In this document: positions 46,082 to 58,995 of the stretch, piece by piece | How the letters are laid out: every line of letters starts with the position of its first letter | Position numbering within the stretch: position 1 is the first letter of the stretch | Assembly: GCA_020081605.1 (NCBI GenBank) | Contig: JAHREC010000013.1 | Coordinates: forward strand, 7,130,001 to 7,194,000 | Origin: Albifimbria verrucaria | Taxonomy: Eukaryota; Ascomycota; Sordariomycetes; Hypocreales; Stachybotryaceae | Length of the DNA stretch: 64,000 nucleotides | Direction: 5' to 3' | The notes under the pieces: model-generated | What the model saw: the letters and a program-made list of their open reading frames with translations, nothing else | Database searches by the model: none | What the model was told of the DNA's origin: nothing | Made by a program: the position numbers and the translations under genes

Positions 46082-48360
46082 TCATAGGCGAGCCTTGGGT
46101 GCACAGCATGACGCCTCTTGCTCACTTCCCGACCCGTTGGTTAGCTGAGAGGTGTTGTTCTTTCTTCCAGGCACGTCAAGGGCTGGATTGCCGGTGAAAA
46201 AGTCTACAGGCTTAATGTGGAGTTCAAGGATTTCAACCGGCCTACAGTTCACACAATGTTAGCATACTGGTGCGGCCGGTCCCTTAAATGTACCTACATT
46301 ACAGGCCAGTCTTCCACCCTGGGATTATGAGTGAGACCGAAAACGCTCCACACCACTACATCCTTCTGCAACACATCGTCGTTTCTCTTGGCAGCGTCCG
46401 CCACACCCTCCATCTCGGATGTCGACTGGAGAGTGTACCTACCACCAGCATAGAACTCGTTGTCTCTATGCTTAGTGACCCAGAGATGATGCTGAGCGAA
46501 CTTGGCTCGTTTAGCTTGCGTAGAATTGGGATCCGCGAGGAGTAACTGTGTCACGGGGAAAGGATCTTGTACCCAACTGGCTGGCCACTAATGGGGTTGA
46601 GCTTATCCAGATTCTGCACCTTGAAGACACGGTCCGTCATAGGATTGGCGTCGAAACCTCCTGAAGTTGTGATTGGTTTCGTAATCACTTGATAAGCATT
46701 CCCATTGGGGTTCGAGCGGGCATCTATACGCATGGGTAGAGACTCTGTTTGGACGACGGTATTGTTGTGGCCATCGATTGCAGGATCAATACGTACGCAA
46801 AAGATGTGCTGGTGGTTCTGGGCAAGGACACCAGGGCTTACGATATTACCCCAGGGTGCCTTTTTTCCGCCTTCAATGTTGACGGATGAGACTATGCCAG
46901 TAGCGCGAGCCTGTACACTGACAGCTCCTGCTTGGTCAAAGATGTACTAGAACAATGTTAGTTGAGCTTCTCTGGTCCATTCTTGTCTTATGTCCTTACG
47001 TTGAAAATGTACTCATAATTGGCTAGCGTGATGATGAACTGGACCACAAGCCTCGCCTGCGGGTGACAATAGCGCGGCCATTGCGCCAATTGGTGTGTTT
47101 CCAGTTGATACCGTTGTCTTGTTCATGGAGGCAGATGACATTTTTGGTCTGTCTTGCTGTGCCGGTATGGTCAACCAATACTCCATCAAAGTACTAGGCC
47201 ATCATTGTTAATGTCCGTGATAAAGTTATGTCCGAATTTGCGGGACTTACTCACTTTGATAACCCCAAGACAGTCACAGCCGAGCTCCAAATTGTTGCAA
47301 GCGTCGCCGAGAGTTCCGTCACCAAAGTCAAATGCTTGCTTGCGATGAAAGGGCGGCCTCGGATCCGCATAAGGAACGGTCATATCGCTGATAGAAAGAC
47401 GGTACAGGACACTGCGGCCATCGAAACGCACGTCGTGCAGTACAGCACCCTCGCGGGGTTGAAAGTTATTCTCATGCTCCACTTTTGCCAATTGATCATG
47501 TTACAGTCTTGGATGTTGAAGCTAGGCCCATTGGGCTGAACAACGTTGAGCTCCTTGAGATCCTGGCGGAGACCACCGGGTAGAAGCTCGGGGACATATT
47601 CTGACGGGGCCATGTGATCGATGGAGACGTCAACAAACTGTCCCTTAGGGACGGTATGAGGGTCGCCCCACCACCCGTCGATACCTCATGGATACGGATG
47701 ACCTCTCGTGTCTGCGCGTCAATAACGGGAATAATAGGTACGGGGTAACCCCAGAAGTTGGAATCAAAATTTCCGGACTGGGCAGCGTAGATAAGGGCTT
47801 GCATATGTCGACGCTTGGGATCGTCAGCGTTGTCCAGGCCACCGTAGGGCCATGGCTCTACGACAATTTCAAAGCCTTTAGGAGATTGAACTTGGCGATG
47901 CGCTCCTTGAAGAGGGAGATTCTTTGCAAATGGTGCGGACATCGTCAAGCTCTTCACTAGGAGAGCGAGCATTAGCATACATGGCAGCCAGGATGAATGT
48001 CCATGGGCGTTTGTACGTACAGTGTGAATGCTGCTTGGGCATCAGCGCGGATGGACTCAATCTTGTCAATTTCTCTTGTGCTGACATTCACGATCGCCTC
48101 ATGCGATTGCGGTGGTTGGCCTCCATGAGCCGTATCGAAATGCACTCGAGCTTGGCGAGGAGGCTTGGGCGTAAGCCTCGTCACCTTGCCAGCATGTTCC
48201 AGCTCTAGGAAAGCAGCGAGGTCCGTCTTTGCCGGCTCCTCGAGGTAAATGACGCGGAACTTGAGGATATTTTGAGGAAACGCCGCGCGGATTACGTCGC
48301 GTGCCAAGTTGGTCTCATTGACGCTGAGGGAATGAGGGGATGAGGATGCGACGCCATCAT
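46082..48360 (-). CDS. Copper amine oxidase (TPQ), several homopolymer frameshifts
   Basis: Oxidises primary amines to aldehyde, ammonia and hydrogen peroxide. The start at 48360 leads to HPHPLIP, NETNLARDVIRAAFP and FRVIYLEEPAKTDLAAFLEL. Later blocks: FEIVVEPWPYGGLDNADDPK, HMAPSEYVPELLPGGLRQDL, INWQKWSMRI, VLHDVRFDGRSVLYRLSISD, VPYADPRPPFHRKQAFDFGD (catalytic Asp), NNLELGCDCLG, ICLHEQDNG, the topaquinone site LANYEYIF, copper-ligand QNHQHIF, and the end VTKHRDNEFYAGGRYTLQS and EDWPVM-PVEILELHIKPVD. Introns 47957–48020, 47194–47254, 46947–46999, 46242–46297. Breaks at GGG 48328–48330, CCC near 47,905, GGGG 47455–47458 and GGGG 46555–46558, among others, are one base short each. All key residues are present, so it is probably functional in the organism. 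Confidence 0.88.
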
Positions 48361-48955
48361 TATCCAGATCTAATTAGGGAATCTCGCGCTGATGGCAATG
48401 TCGTGGACGGCAAAGGGAAGAAACAGTGCCTAGTTGGTCACGATGTATTTGAAGCAACGATGCGCTGCCTGATATCTCAACTTTCTGTAGAAGTCCACGA
48501 CGCAGACACGATGAGCCCAGTTCACCAGGGCGAAGTGGCCTGGCCTGCTTGGCTGCAAATAGTCCGGGATTAGAGTTGCTACAGCGGGTCGCGTCGGATG
48601 CCACATTGGGCAGTTGGACGCGACAGCTAATGGGCGGGTCCTCGGAGTGAAGCCGGAGCCGGAGTCAGAGCCGGAGCAATGTGTTCACTCAACTAGCGGT
48701 TGTGTGTTAATCCTCACATACTAAAATGGCAATCTTGTGCGACACGAGTTCTGGCCAACGGAGCCATTAAACTCCTAGGACCATTCTGGACAGGGGTGTT
48801 CATGGTTTCTCCATGACACTTCCACGGTGCCGGCCCGCAATTACACGCGCCCAGCCTGAACATGTATCTCAGATGCACATACGCAGCCCACCATTATGAC
48901 AAGAGACGTTTGATATCCTTGGCTGTGGCAGTCGACAAGAAGCCAGTCACACATC
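48361..48955. promoter_or_regulatory. Divergent promoter region with a small GAGCCG repeat
   Basis: Lies between the amine oxidase start and the amidase remnant start. Bases 48,651–48,677 hold three imperfect copies of a GGAGCC-type unit. No coding signal beyond shadow frames. Confidence 0.4.
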
Positions 48956-49765
48956 ATGTCACGAAGCCTCAACTTGGTGGGTGCATCCATCCAAGATATT
49001 GAGATTGCTCTCTCGGCTGGAGCCCTGACCAACGTCGAGCTTATCGCGCAGTATCTTCGTCGCATAGCCACGTACGACTGCCGATGCCTTGCGCTCAAAC
49101 TAGCCCCGATCTTGAACCATGATCTCTTCATTGAGGCCGTAGCCTCGGATCATCACAGGATATCGGGTCAGCCCACTCGAGCGCTGAGACACTTTGGGAT
49201 GCCTTCAATCACGGTGCCTATGGGTCTTATTGGCAGCAAAAGCGTTCCTATGGGACTCACCGTTGTCGGCCGCGCGTATGATGATGTAAAGCTTCTTCAA
49301 AGGGCCAACACATTTGAGAAACACACGCAGCATAGAACCAAGCCCCGTCATACACCTCCTCTTGAGTCAGACTTTTTTAATCTCGAGAATCCCATTAGCA
49401 AGCGCCCAAGGCCACCAACCCTCTGTATCGAAAGATGTGATGTTACACCACCTAGTTCTGGCTGTCTCCGTGTAACAATTGAAGGATACCTGGGTGTTGT
49501 TCTCGATGAGCGCAGTGGCGCTGACCCAGCACTCACAATCACCATCAATGGCCAAGGTGTTCCCAAGGAGCAGGCGATGATTCGATGACAGGAAGACAAT
49601 AATGCTAAGTTTGTTTTTCTGGCTATTGCTGAGACCGAGCAGCCTGCAGAAATGCATGAAAGGGAGAAGACAATTGTGCCTGTGGCTCGGGACAAAACAA
49701 TGGTTGTCGTCTTGGCCAGGTCTTCACTTGATAGGTACCCTCCAGGACATCTAGATGTAGTATGA
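48956..49765 (+). pseudogene. Amidase-signature enzyme with the catalytic core deleted
   Basis: The N-terminal part (LNLVGASIQDIEIALSAGAL, VELIAQYLRRIATYDCR, LALKLAPILNHDLFIEAVAS) is that of fungal amidases. It is then fused in frame, at about HRISGQPTRALRHF, to the C-terminal part (GMPSITVPMGLIGSKSVP, MGLTVVGRAYDDVKLLQRAN). The whole middle, including the Gly/Ser-rich signature with the Ser-Ser-Lys triad, is missing, so the product could not hydrolyse amides. A TGA interrupts the same frame at 49586–49588. The frame continues beyond it (QEDNNAKFVFLAIAETE, KTIVPVARDKTMVVVLARSS) to 49765, so this too looks like a single C-to-T or G-to-A change. It sits between an amine oxidase and a permease, as expected of a nitrogen-use cluster. 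Confidence 0.8.
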
Positions 49766-51303
49766 GTTCAATAGTTACCAGACCATATAACACCCCATTT
49801 GCCGTTTGGCTCCAGGAAGTAATGTCATATATCTCTGTATTTGGCCAGATTGCTTCGACTTTCGTAGAATAAGTGAAGCTTATTTGCTAATAATCAATTG
49901 AGCAAAAACACTACATTGAATCGAATAAGCGATTTTTTTATATTTTATTTTTTAAAAATCCCCATCCCCTACTGATCGGAAGGGTATTCAATCAGTCCAG
50001 TTACCAATGCAACTTGGGTTCGTACTGAGCATTACGCAAAACCAAAGTCCCTCCGAGGTCTGGATGGAGAGTGGATTCGGCGGATAACTGGCAGCGATTC
50101 AGACTCCACTAGCCACTAGCAAGGCGGCTCCGAGATAGCTTTGCACCACCCCTGTGGGTATATCATTACGAAATAGAAGCGATATTCGTTTGCTGCCGCG
50201 GCAGGATGTACCGCCAGTCAGTGGATCGTGATTGTTCTGAAGAGGTACTGTTTCCTTTTACATGACTGTACACAGCTTCTGGCACTACATTTGCAAACCA
50301 TCATAAATGATCGTTCAACAGGGGAATTGACTAGACCTTTTCTCCAAGTCACCTACGTAATTATCGTGAAACATGGCTGATAAGGCGGAGGAAGACCGTT
50401 CAGGGCCTGTTAGTGTCGCTAAAGTGGAGTAGGGTTGGTTTACCTTTTCCTTTATAGGCAAATGTATGCGACACCCATGGCCACTACCGAGTTGATTGGG
50501 AGCTAAGCACAAGGTGGGGAGCTGTTAACAAGTTCGCTGAGCTATGGAATGTGGAAGGAAGCGATGGGCTACCGCGAGGGTATCGAATGGGCTTAGCATT
50601 CGTGCACACAACCCCTTGCGCATGGCGTACATGTCATGAGAAGGAGTTGCAGTTTCTTTATTTCCTCATGGACCCATCTGCTCGTTCGAAGTCGCTCCCT
50701 CCTAGTTCTTCTACGCAAACAAGCAGCGGCTGGCCAGGAACCTGGATTAGGGGCCTGGAGATAATGTGGATTGCTAAATATTGGGGACAATACGGAGTAC
50801 AGCATATGAAGTTCGTTCCCCATGGAGCTATAATATGATGAATGAACTAATGGAATATTTCAATTGTCTACTTACGCAGTTTCCACATGGAAATAAAAAA
50901 ATAATCCTATTCTTCTTTTTACTGTCCCTTTTTTCTTTCGAGATTTCGACGAGCATCAGTAATCAGAGGAATGATACAAAGATCGTCAAGGAACATATCA
51001 TGGACACTTGACACAAAAATTTAGGCTCGCTATGACGGTCCTTATCATAGGCCCCAACTAGTCTCCCGCCAAGGGCGACAACCTAGTCTAGCATTGATCC
51101 AGCCCCATCTACCCCAGATAAGCCGTGACCGTAGATCACTACATATGAGGGGCCCGTGAAACAGGAATGCATACTCCATGACCTTTCCTCAACTTGGGTC
51201 GTGCGCCTTGCGTATTACATACTTCTTCTTTCTCCTACCATTTCCTCAACGCCCTGAAAGACTGAAATATTGGATCTTCCTTCTCTGCTGGTAGGACTTC
51301 GAT
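49766..51303. other. Intergenic, no gene recognised
   Basis: AT-rich start, then a mix of short open frames without family features. The last 120 bases before the permease are pyrimidine-rich, as in many fungal promoters. Confidence 0.35.
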
Positions 51304-52956
51304 ATGGCGGACGACGCATTAAAGTTGGGAAATCCTCACAGCGAGCACGCGCGTGACGCGGCTCAGCTCGCGGCCCTCGGACACGAGCAACAACTCGAGC
51401 GCAACTTCTCCTTCTTCTCCATGTTAGGCCTGGCCTTCTCCATCCTAAACTCGTGGACCGCTCTCGCCGCCAGTCTCTCGGTCGGCCTTCCGAGTGGTGG
51501 TCCGGCCACCATCATTTGGGGGCTGGTAGTTGCTGGGATGGGTGCCCTGACTCTCGCAGCCTCCAATGCTGAGTTTCTTTCGTCATATCCCTCCAGTGCT
51601 GGTCAATATCACTGGGCGGCTATCATCACGCCAAAGAGATGGGTGCCCATCGTATCCTGGGTCACAGGTTGGATCAATGTCAGTGGATGGGTGGCTTTAT
51701 CGGCTTCCGGAGGCGTTCTCGGTGGTCAGTTACTTCTAGGCATCATCACCATGTACAATCCCGACTTTGCACCGACGCAATGGCAGTTCTTTATGGTATT
51801 CTTGTTATACACCGTCATTGGCTTCGTGATCAACTTGTTCTCAGGCTCTGGGTTGCCAATTATCACCAAGGCAGCTCTGATCTGGTCAATTGTGGGCATG
51901 CTCGCCACTGCCATAACAGTTTTGGTTTGCGGCGCGCCCGAATTTCAACCTGCGAGCTTTGTGTTCGGATCGCTCATAAATACCACGGGCTGGCCTGATG
52001 GCGTCGCCTGGCTCCTTGGCTTGTTGCAGGGTAGTCTTGCCCTTACGGGTTTTGACGCTGTAGCACACATGATCGAGGAGATTCCTAACCCCTGCGTCCG
52101 GGGGCCTCGAGTCATGCTAATTTGTGTTCTCATGGGCCTTGGGACTGGAATAATGTTCCAAATCTGCCTTCTCTTCATTATCAGGGACGTTGACTCTGTG
52201 GTGCATGCCTCTACTGGGCCCCTGATCGAAATTTACCTCCAGGCTTCCAGCAGTAAGGCTGGCACCGTCTGTCTTGTGCTTTTCCCTATGGTCTGTCTCT
52301 GTCTTCGGCACGGTAGGCATCATGGCAACTAGCACGCGGATGGTTTATGCCTTCGCTCGTGATCGAGGTCTACCGTTCTCTCAGACATTTGCGGAAGTCC
52401 ACCCACGTTGGGGTATTCCAGTAAATGCTCTCCTACTCACAAACGCTGTGGTAGTGATGTTTGGCTTGATTTATTGGGGTTCGACTAGTGCTCTGAATGC
52501 AATTCTATCTGCTGCCGTCGTGGCCTTATCCGTCTCGTATGCGGTAGCTCCAGCAATTAATTGCATCCGAGGCCGCACAATGCTGCTCACCAACAGAGCT
52601 TTTGCTTTACCGCCACTCCTTGGTTGGTTTTGTAACCTGGTAAGTCTCGATTATAAAGTGCCCTAAGCGTGGTGGGTTGCTAACCATGTTACTATGTTCT
52701 CATCAGTTCGGGATTGCTTATACACTAGTAATAACGGTTTGCTTGGTGTTCCCCCAACCGCGAAGTTACTGCAAGCAATATGAACTACGCTGTGGTCGGC
52801 TTTGGCGTGATGATAATAATTTCGACTGTACAATGGTTTGTTGACGGAAGACATAATTATAAGGGCCCCACGTTTGACGAGTTTGCCTTCGCCACTATCG
52901 AGGGTAGGGACGAGGTAGAAAGGGGCCATCCCCAGATACCATCTAACAAGGAATAA
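51304..52956 (+). CDS. APC-family amino-acid/GABA/choline permease, homopolymer frameshifts
   Basis: Start MADDALKLGNPHSEHARDAA, with the hydrophilic N-terminus typical of fungal GABA/choline permeases, then about twelve membrane helices: FSMLGLAFSILNSWTALAAS, IIWGLVVAGMGALTLAASNA, GQYHWAAIITPKRW, FMVFLLYTVIGFVINLFSG, LLGLLQGSLALTGFDAVAHM, IEEIPNP, MATSTRMVYAFARDRGLPFS, IPVNALLLTNAVVVMFGLIY. The motif GFDAVAHMIEEIPNP is diagnostic for this subgroup. Intron 52640–52706 (joins FCNL to FGIAYTLV). Breaks lie near 52,305 (one T short; gives LFGTVGIMATS) and at CCCCC 52751–52755 (two short; gives PNREVTASNMNYAVVGFG). The end is HPQIPSNKE. It probably imports amines or amino acids for the neighbouring oxidase. 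The substrate cannot be told from sequence. Confidence 0.88.
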
Positions 52957-53885
52957 AGACCTCCTATGTGGAGATGGACTGAAGAACGAGTCATTGGAGA
53001 GGCAGAGTGTAACTAGCGATTGCCCTCTTGCCCGTCCGCGGTCTCGAAAGCCATCGAATGTAGGCTATTGGTGAAAGCCCAAGAACGTTATGCCACATGA
53101 AGACAACAATCACTTATTCCTAATTCAACTTGAGGGGAGAGGGGTGACAATTAATTTGGCCCCAAGAGTATGGGAACTTTGGAAGTAAAGTCAAATCGTA
53201 GGATCAATTTTTCAACGTTGCTGTAGGGTCCTTGACTTAGCAGTAATACTAGCGTAGCTGGCATGGAATTGACATTTTGTAATAACACGCTATCATCTGA
53301 TTTTCAAGCAACCTTATTCTGAAATTTCTCCAGGCCAGCCGAGATAGATTCGTCATTTCTCAAAGTGGAGAAGGGGTGTTGTTTATACTTTCCAACCTTA
53401 CTACTATAGATATTGAATTATATACAAATTTTTAGTCACAACATGGCTATCTAACACGGGGCTATAAACTTCCAGTTATAGCCGTCAAGATCTCTTATGT
53501 AAAGGTAATTAGCTGCATTCTGCTGCTATCTATGTTAAGACCCAACCAGTGGAGGGAGATATAGCAAGGGATCATTTTCTTATATACGCAACCATGTAGG
53601 GTTCATACAAGATCATTATAGCCAGAGCTACACACTTGTTCCTAGTTCAATTACTTAAACATTATTTAATATGTTTGTTATGCTTCATTCTTAACATAGG
53701 CCAGTCACCATCTGATTGCTCTTTAACTTTAACATCATGAGTGTAACTTAGGAGAGATTCGCATTAGATTTAATCTCAATAAGTGCCACATCACCTAATA
53801 GCTTAGTTATGGCTCTATTTTCCGTCCGTCGATCATCGGTACCATTTGCTAACGGACAATCCAGAGTGCTGACCGGTAGAACCGC
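52957..53885. other. Intergenic between convergent genes, AT-rich
   Basis: Tail-to-tail spacer. 53.3–53.8 kb is AT-rich. No coding or repeat signal recognised. Confidence 0.35.
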
Positions 53886-54915
53886 TTAGTACTCAGTTAA
53901 GAATGATCCCACCACTTGAACATAATGATCTCTTTCTTCCCAGTGTGCCATATGACTACTGTTCTCAAATACTCTCCACTTGACTTTTGGGATAAGTTTA
54001 AACCATGGATCCATACAAAGCTCAGACATCTCATCGAATTTTCCGCTCAGGAGCAGGGTATCGGCCGTGATCTTCTTAGCTATCTCGGTGGCATCCCAGT
54101 CTTTAAGAGTACCCGAGATGACCAATTCTGAAGGACCCTGACTGAAGAGAGAGTCAGAGGGGTATAAAAGAAAGACAAGAATTTTTGAACTCACATAGTG
54201 TTATACGTTGTGGGATCATCTGCAAGGTTAGCAAAAGCCTTCTGAACAGGCTCTGGCATTGGATCCAGCCGGCAAATATGTTGTGAGTAGAACAGACCAG
54301 CAGCTCTATCATATTCTGGGTCTTCATCTCCTCTCGCTAAGATATCTTGGACATCCTGTGGCATCTGCGCCTGCATCCGCTTAATGCCTGTTAAGAAAAG
54401 AGGCGTAGTGGCTGGTGTACTTGAAATAATAAACTTCTTTAACCCGCGAGGATTCCGAGAGGCATACACTGCACCAAGCTGACCACCCCAGCTTTGACCA
54501 AGAAGATAAAAACCCTTGTTTCTTAGCCCCAGGTAATCGATGAGGTTATCCAGCTCGTTGATAAATATGTCAACGCTCCAGAAGGCAGCATCGCCATTCT
54601 TCTCACGAAGGTGGGTGGAACGGCCGCATCCAATCTGATCATAAAAGACTAGAGGAATTCCATATTTCTCAGTGAGATCCTCAAGTGAACTCAGATAATC
54701 ATGGCCTCCGCCGGGGCCTCCATGGAGCAGTACGAGCGGAAGCTCTGAAGAGGTCTTGATGTCGCCCGTAATCTTGTACCACTACTCGTATCACTTAATA
54801 CCTGACTGTAGCGTATTTTGAAGAAACAAGGAAGATTGACTTACTGTTTTGCAAAGCTTCCCTGCCTCCGGTACGTGATAGTCAACCTCCCCTCGCTGGT
54901 CGTGTATTCAGGCAT
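53886..54915 (-). CDS. Prolyl iminopeptidase-type alpha/beta hydrolase (S33), one frameshift
   Basis: The start at 54915 gives MPEYTTSEG. Intron 54782–54844 joins CKT to WYKITGDIKTSSELP. Then LVLLHGGPGGGHDYLSSLED (oxyanion-hole HGGPG), IPLVFYDQIGCGRS, LLGQSWGGQLGAVYA (nucleophile Ser), PRGLKKFIISSTPA. Intron 54142–54194 leads to GPSELVISGTLKDWDA, TLLLSGKFDE (acid Asp) and FENSSHMAHWEERDHY (His). Family S33 members cleave N-terminal proline or amino-acid amides; fungal L-amino-acid amidases are close. The break at CCCC 54889–54892 is cured by one base, giving EGEVDYHVPEAGKLCKT. Its amidase-like chemistry fits the nitrogen-use neighbours, but that link is inference. Confidence 0.87.
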
Positions 54916-57900
54916 GCTCACAGTATTGTTTCGGCAGGGTTTGAGAAGTCATTCACAGAATTCTCGAGTAATTTTGGGCACAACATGTGGAAGGAGACAA
55001 CGAGTTTCTTACAGAAGAGGGGTAATATAATCCTCGTACAGAACAACAGGGAGCCTTGGTCACAATATACAACAGCTCGACCGCAACCAACCGAATTTAC
55101 CCCAACATTGCATTAGAGTGAAATAACGGAATAGACCGTTCTAGACTGGGTGCGGGTCACTGTTTCGCTACTACCGTCGTATTGAGCCCCATATGCAAGC
55201 TGACGTCTGGGTTCTTTTGTTCGCCATGTCAGTGAAGCAACAACTTGTTGGTTCAAGTTAAGGTGCACAAGCCAACAATCTAGGAGCTGCGCCACATATA
55301 TTGCTTATCCGTTGGTGTTCGATGTTGGCTGCATATTTGAAGTAAAGTCTCAGAATTGTTCAAGAGAGTTATATGCCACCTCCTCTTGAATCCATGCATT
55401 TAACATCCAATGTCGTACAGTAAAGACCAGACATCGATTTGCGTCCGCCTGTGAAATATCAATTTCCCGCTTTATAGTAACCCAGCACATACCTGGTGCC
55501 ATTCCGTGACGTTCAGGAAACGTAGAAATGCCCCATGTATTGTTCCAATACAACCCACGCCTGCTGGGATGAGCATCTAGCAGGAACAAGGCATTGGCTG
55601 CCTCGTCCTTTTGCCCACATTGGGGTTCCATTGTCTGATGCTAATGAGTCTGAATCACAACTATCATGAGGAGAGTTCTCTTTTTAGTATTATTTCCATG
55701 GGTCTTGTCCCGAAGCGTTCCGTTGTAGGCGATTAGTAAATATGTGTCCTGGCCAGGCACTAACGCCCTGTACAGTACCTACGAGTCCATACAATCCTGG
55801 TTTGTACGCTTCACAAGAACGGAAGAACAAGTTTCAGCCTATTGAAGAGTTCTGGGGGCGTACAACCAGATAGAAGAATACAATTCAGACTTAGCATGGC
55901 AAATCAGAGCTTCACGAATGCTGTGGATACAGTGGTCTGTGCAAAGCAGTGCCCGTCAGTTACCAAATTAATAGTCGAGTTAATAGTCAGCGAGTGCATT
56001 CAAATCACCTGAATCTCTTTTGTCAAAAGTTCTATCTTATTCTCCGATACTTGCTTTAGTGTTTCTTCCGTAGTAAGCCTTATATACTAGTTTGTGTAAG
56101 TTATTCATGCAGTGAAGATGATGATAACCCCTATATGCTAATACGTTCACTGTCATCCACTTGAATGCGGTTGGTGGTGTTCATTTTCAGCCGACCCATT
56201 TCATCTGGTGTGCCTTTGGTATATTATATCGTATTGGATCGATAAGAATTACTAATAATCATCACCATACAGAGTAGGTTACTCGATTTATGTTGTATGA
56301 ATGCTCACGTTTAACATGACCGACTTCTCTCTATTCCTAACTGCTAATGTTGAATTTTGCAGACTGCAATGTCAAGAACGACGAGACGTGAAATAAGAAT
56401 ACAAGGTTTAATACGAGTGAGAGGTGTTCGACTTGGTACTCAAATGCGCTTATGGATGTCTCCGGGGTTATGATAGACCCCTAGTATGCATTCCTCACCC
56501 TCAAGAAGAGGGCGGCGGGAGCCGTCGAATCTGTCCATAGCTCAACATCGAAGCTTGAATCGTGCGAAAAGGTGGTCGAGGAGCGGAAATCCAAATTTTC
56601 TTTGGAGCCGGGACTTTGATCTAGGACCTTTGTCCAGGAACCTGCAAAGCTCAGATTCCAAACAAAGTCAGCGATTGACTAACAGAACAATACAGGCAAT
56701 GTTCTTGGTTTGGTCAGAGACTTGTTTCGCATCAGATACGACCTAGCTGATGTGAAAGTATGATAGGATTATTTACTATTACTCTTAGTTTTATCCTAGT
56801 AAATAAGAATGATTTAATATATTATTCAAAAGTAGTTACTATTAATTCAAGTAATGATCTATTCTAAACCATAACTCTTATGTACCTAATTCAATTTTCA
56901 ACCTACATCTTTTAAAAGCGTTACCTATGAAGGCTTTTTCCAGAGTGGCCGGCTGATTTAATTTCTTGGACTCTAATAATTGATCACTTACTGCGGCTGA
57001 TATAACAGAGAAGCCATTTCCATTAACTATAATAGGCCCCTAGTTTTCAATCCTAATTACCGAAAGTGCTATATTTCGCCTACTATGTTCAAGTTGATGT
57101 TAATTAATGTGGGAATTATGGATCTTCAGTACGCTCGAGTCGTATTGACGTGTTGGAATCTCAGTACAGCACCTGTATCCACCCCGTTGAAAACCCGCAT
57201 TACCAGAGGATTACCATACCGACCTCAACGCGTTGCCACCTAGCATCTTCTGACAAATAGTGCAATACAGATAGCTTCCTTAATCAGAGAATGGGAGAGA
57301 TGTGTGCCAACAATTTCTATGCTCCCACCATACAGAGGCGACCAGTCAAGACAAGGTCACCATCTGTCTAAAAAGCCAGGATGGAGCCGCACCAGGGCGG
57401 CGTACACTCCGTATCTTATGGAAACTCATTATCAACAGTAATCGACACATGGACAGGCTCTGTTCTGCGCCCATAGATTCACCGAACCTGGCTCATCTCC
57501 AGCACTGCCAAGCCCCATAGCAATTGTTGTTATAGACCTTTTTTCCATGATGATTAACCACGTAACTTCCGAACGTGGTTTAAGACAAAACATGTCAAAC
57601 AACAGCCAACTGGAAGCCGAGAGTTGGTTCCTTTATCTATTAGTCGATGAATCCCTCATCGAAAAGATAAAAAGGTTTGCATGAGTCTCACCTCGAAATA
57701 GAATCCTCCTCTTGGGTCATGCACAAGCGCCAAGCTCAGCGGCATCCGGGATGGATGAGACCCACGAAAGTTCTAGCGAGAAGCTACACGATAACACTGC
57801 CACCTACACGGGGCCACGGAGCTTCTGCTTCGATTTTAGTATCATTGGGTAAATTTGCAGCGCCCAGGTGAGTGCCTTTACCAGGTTACAGTTAACTCAA

Positions 57901-58995
57901 GAAGTTTCGTACTGATATCCGACGATTCTTTTTCTGATGCCAACCTATAATCTTACCCAAAGCTTGATCCAAGACTAGCTGCATTCAGACCCAGGTAAAG
58001 GCACTAGAGAAAGCCATGGAGCCGGAGCTCCGCCCAGGATCATTATACAAGCCATGCCTAGCGGAGCGAAGGCGATTGCCGCCAAGTACCCTGCTGGTAG
58101 GAATCGAGATCTGCAAATGTGCTACTTACCTGTCCACCTCGGTTTTTGCCTTTCAACGGGTATAATAAGCGATATTATGTATTATGGCCCGAATGAAAGA
58201 GATGGTGCTGTCTCTAGATACACAATGTTCGATTGTATCGAAAATCTTCATCAAACAGCAGAAGATGTATTCTACACTATCAAGTATGCTTAGAACTTCA
58301 AGCAATCCGTTCCTTACGGCCCAGACTGAGCCTCCTGAATATCTTAGACAAGACTGCTCACCTACCTCTCAAGAGGTCCAACAGCATGACATAATTAGAG
58401 CTGATTTGGACCCTCCCAAATGATGAACAAATGGAAGGCTAAACATAGAAACTCCGCCACCCCCAGGAAAAGAAGGATACATGCCACCCAAGAAAGATAC
58501 TGGATAGATAGAAGCCAAGAGGTACGCCGAAAATATAGAGAGTAGAGGGGATGTAATTGCCATTGCTACAACTTTGCTTCTATCACTAACCTTTGTTGTA
58601 GCGCTTCATGGGGTGAATTTGACGACTTTAATTGAAGGCGACCTCGTCTCACATTAACAGTTTTGCTCTACGGCATTACCTTTCACCGCAGGCTTATTGA
58701 TACTTACTTTGAGCTCTCTTTGAGCTTAAAGATATTTATGAGACAGAGTAGTTTAAGATAAAATATATCGCTCTTCAAATGTTTAAAAGAGATATGAATA
58801 GCACTAGATATCACTCAATATAAAAGATTACTCTTCTACTATTATATGTAGATAATTTAGGGCTATATTTAATTCGTTGATTAAGTGTAGTGGTATCAAG
58901 TATGTAACAAATTACGAATTAAGTATACAAGAATAAATTTAAGTATATTTAATAATTCAAAATAAATATAATTGTCGGACTGCATATTATATGTT
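54916..58995. other. 4-kb gene-poor AT-rich stretch
   Basis: No gene could be recognised. One minus-strand frame at 55350–55631 (93 codons, start MEPQCGQKDEAANALFLLDA) has ordinary composition and a possible 44-bp intron within it; its family is unknown. A plus-strand frame at 58054–58293 is also unassigned, and GHGASASILVSLGKF near 57,810–57,850 vaguely recalls a serine-hydrolase elbow. 56.76–56.92 and 58.70–58.99 kb are extremely AT-rich. No terminal repeats or transposase were seen. Confidence 0.35.

Noticed and set aside
57800..57870. GHGASAS motif suggesting a serine hydrolase
   Set aside because: No oxyanion-hole, acid or His motifs in any frame nearby.
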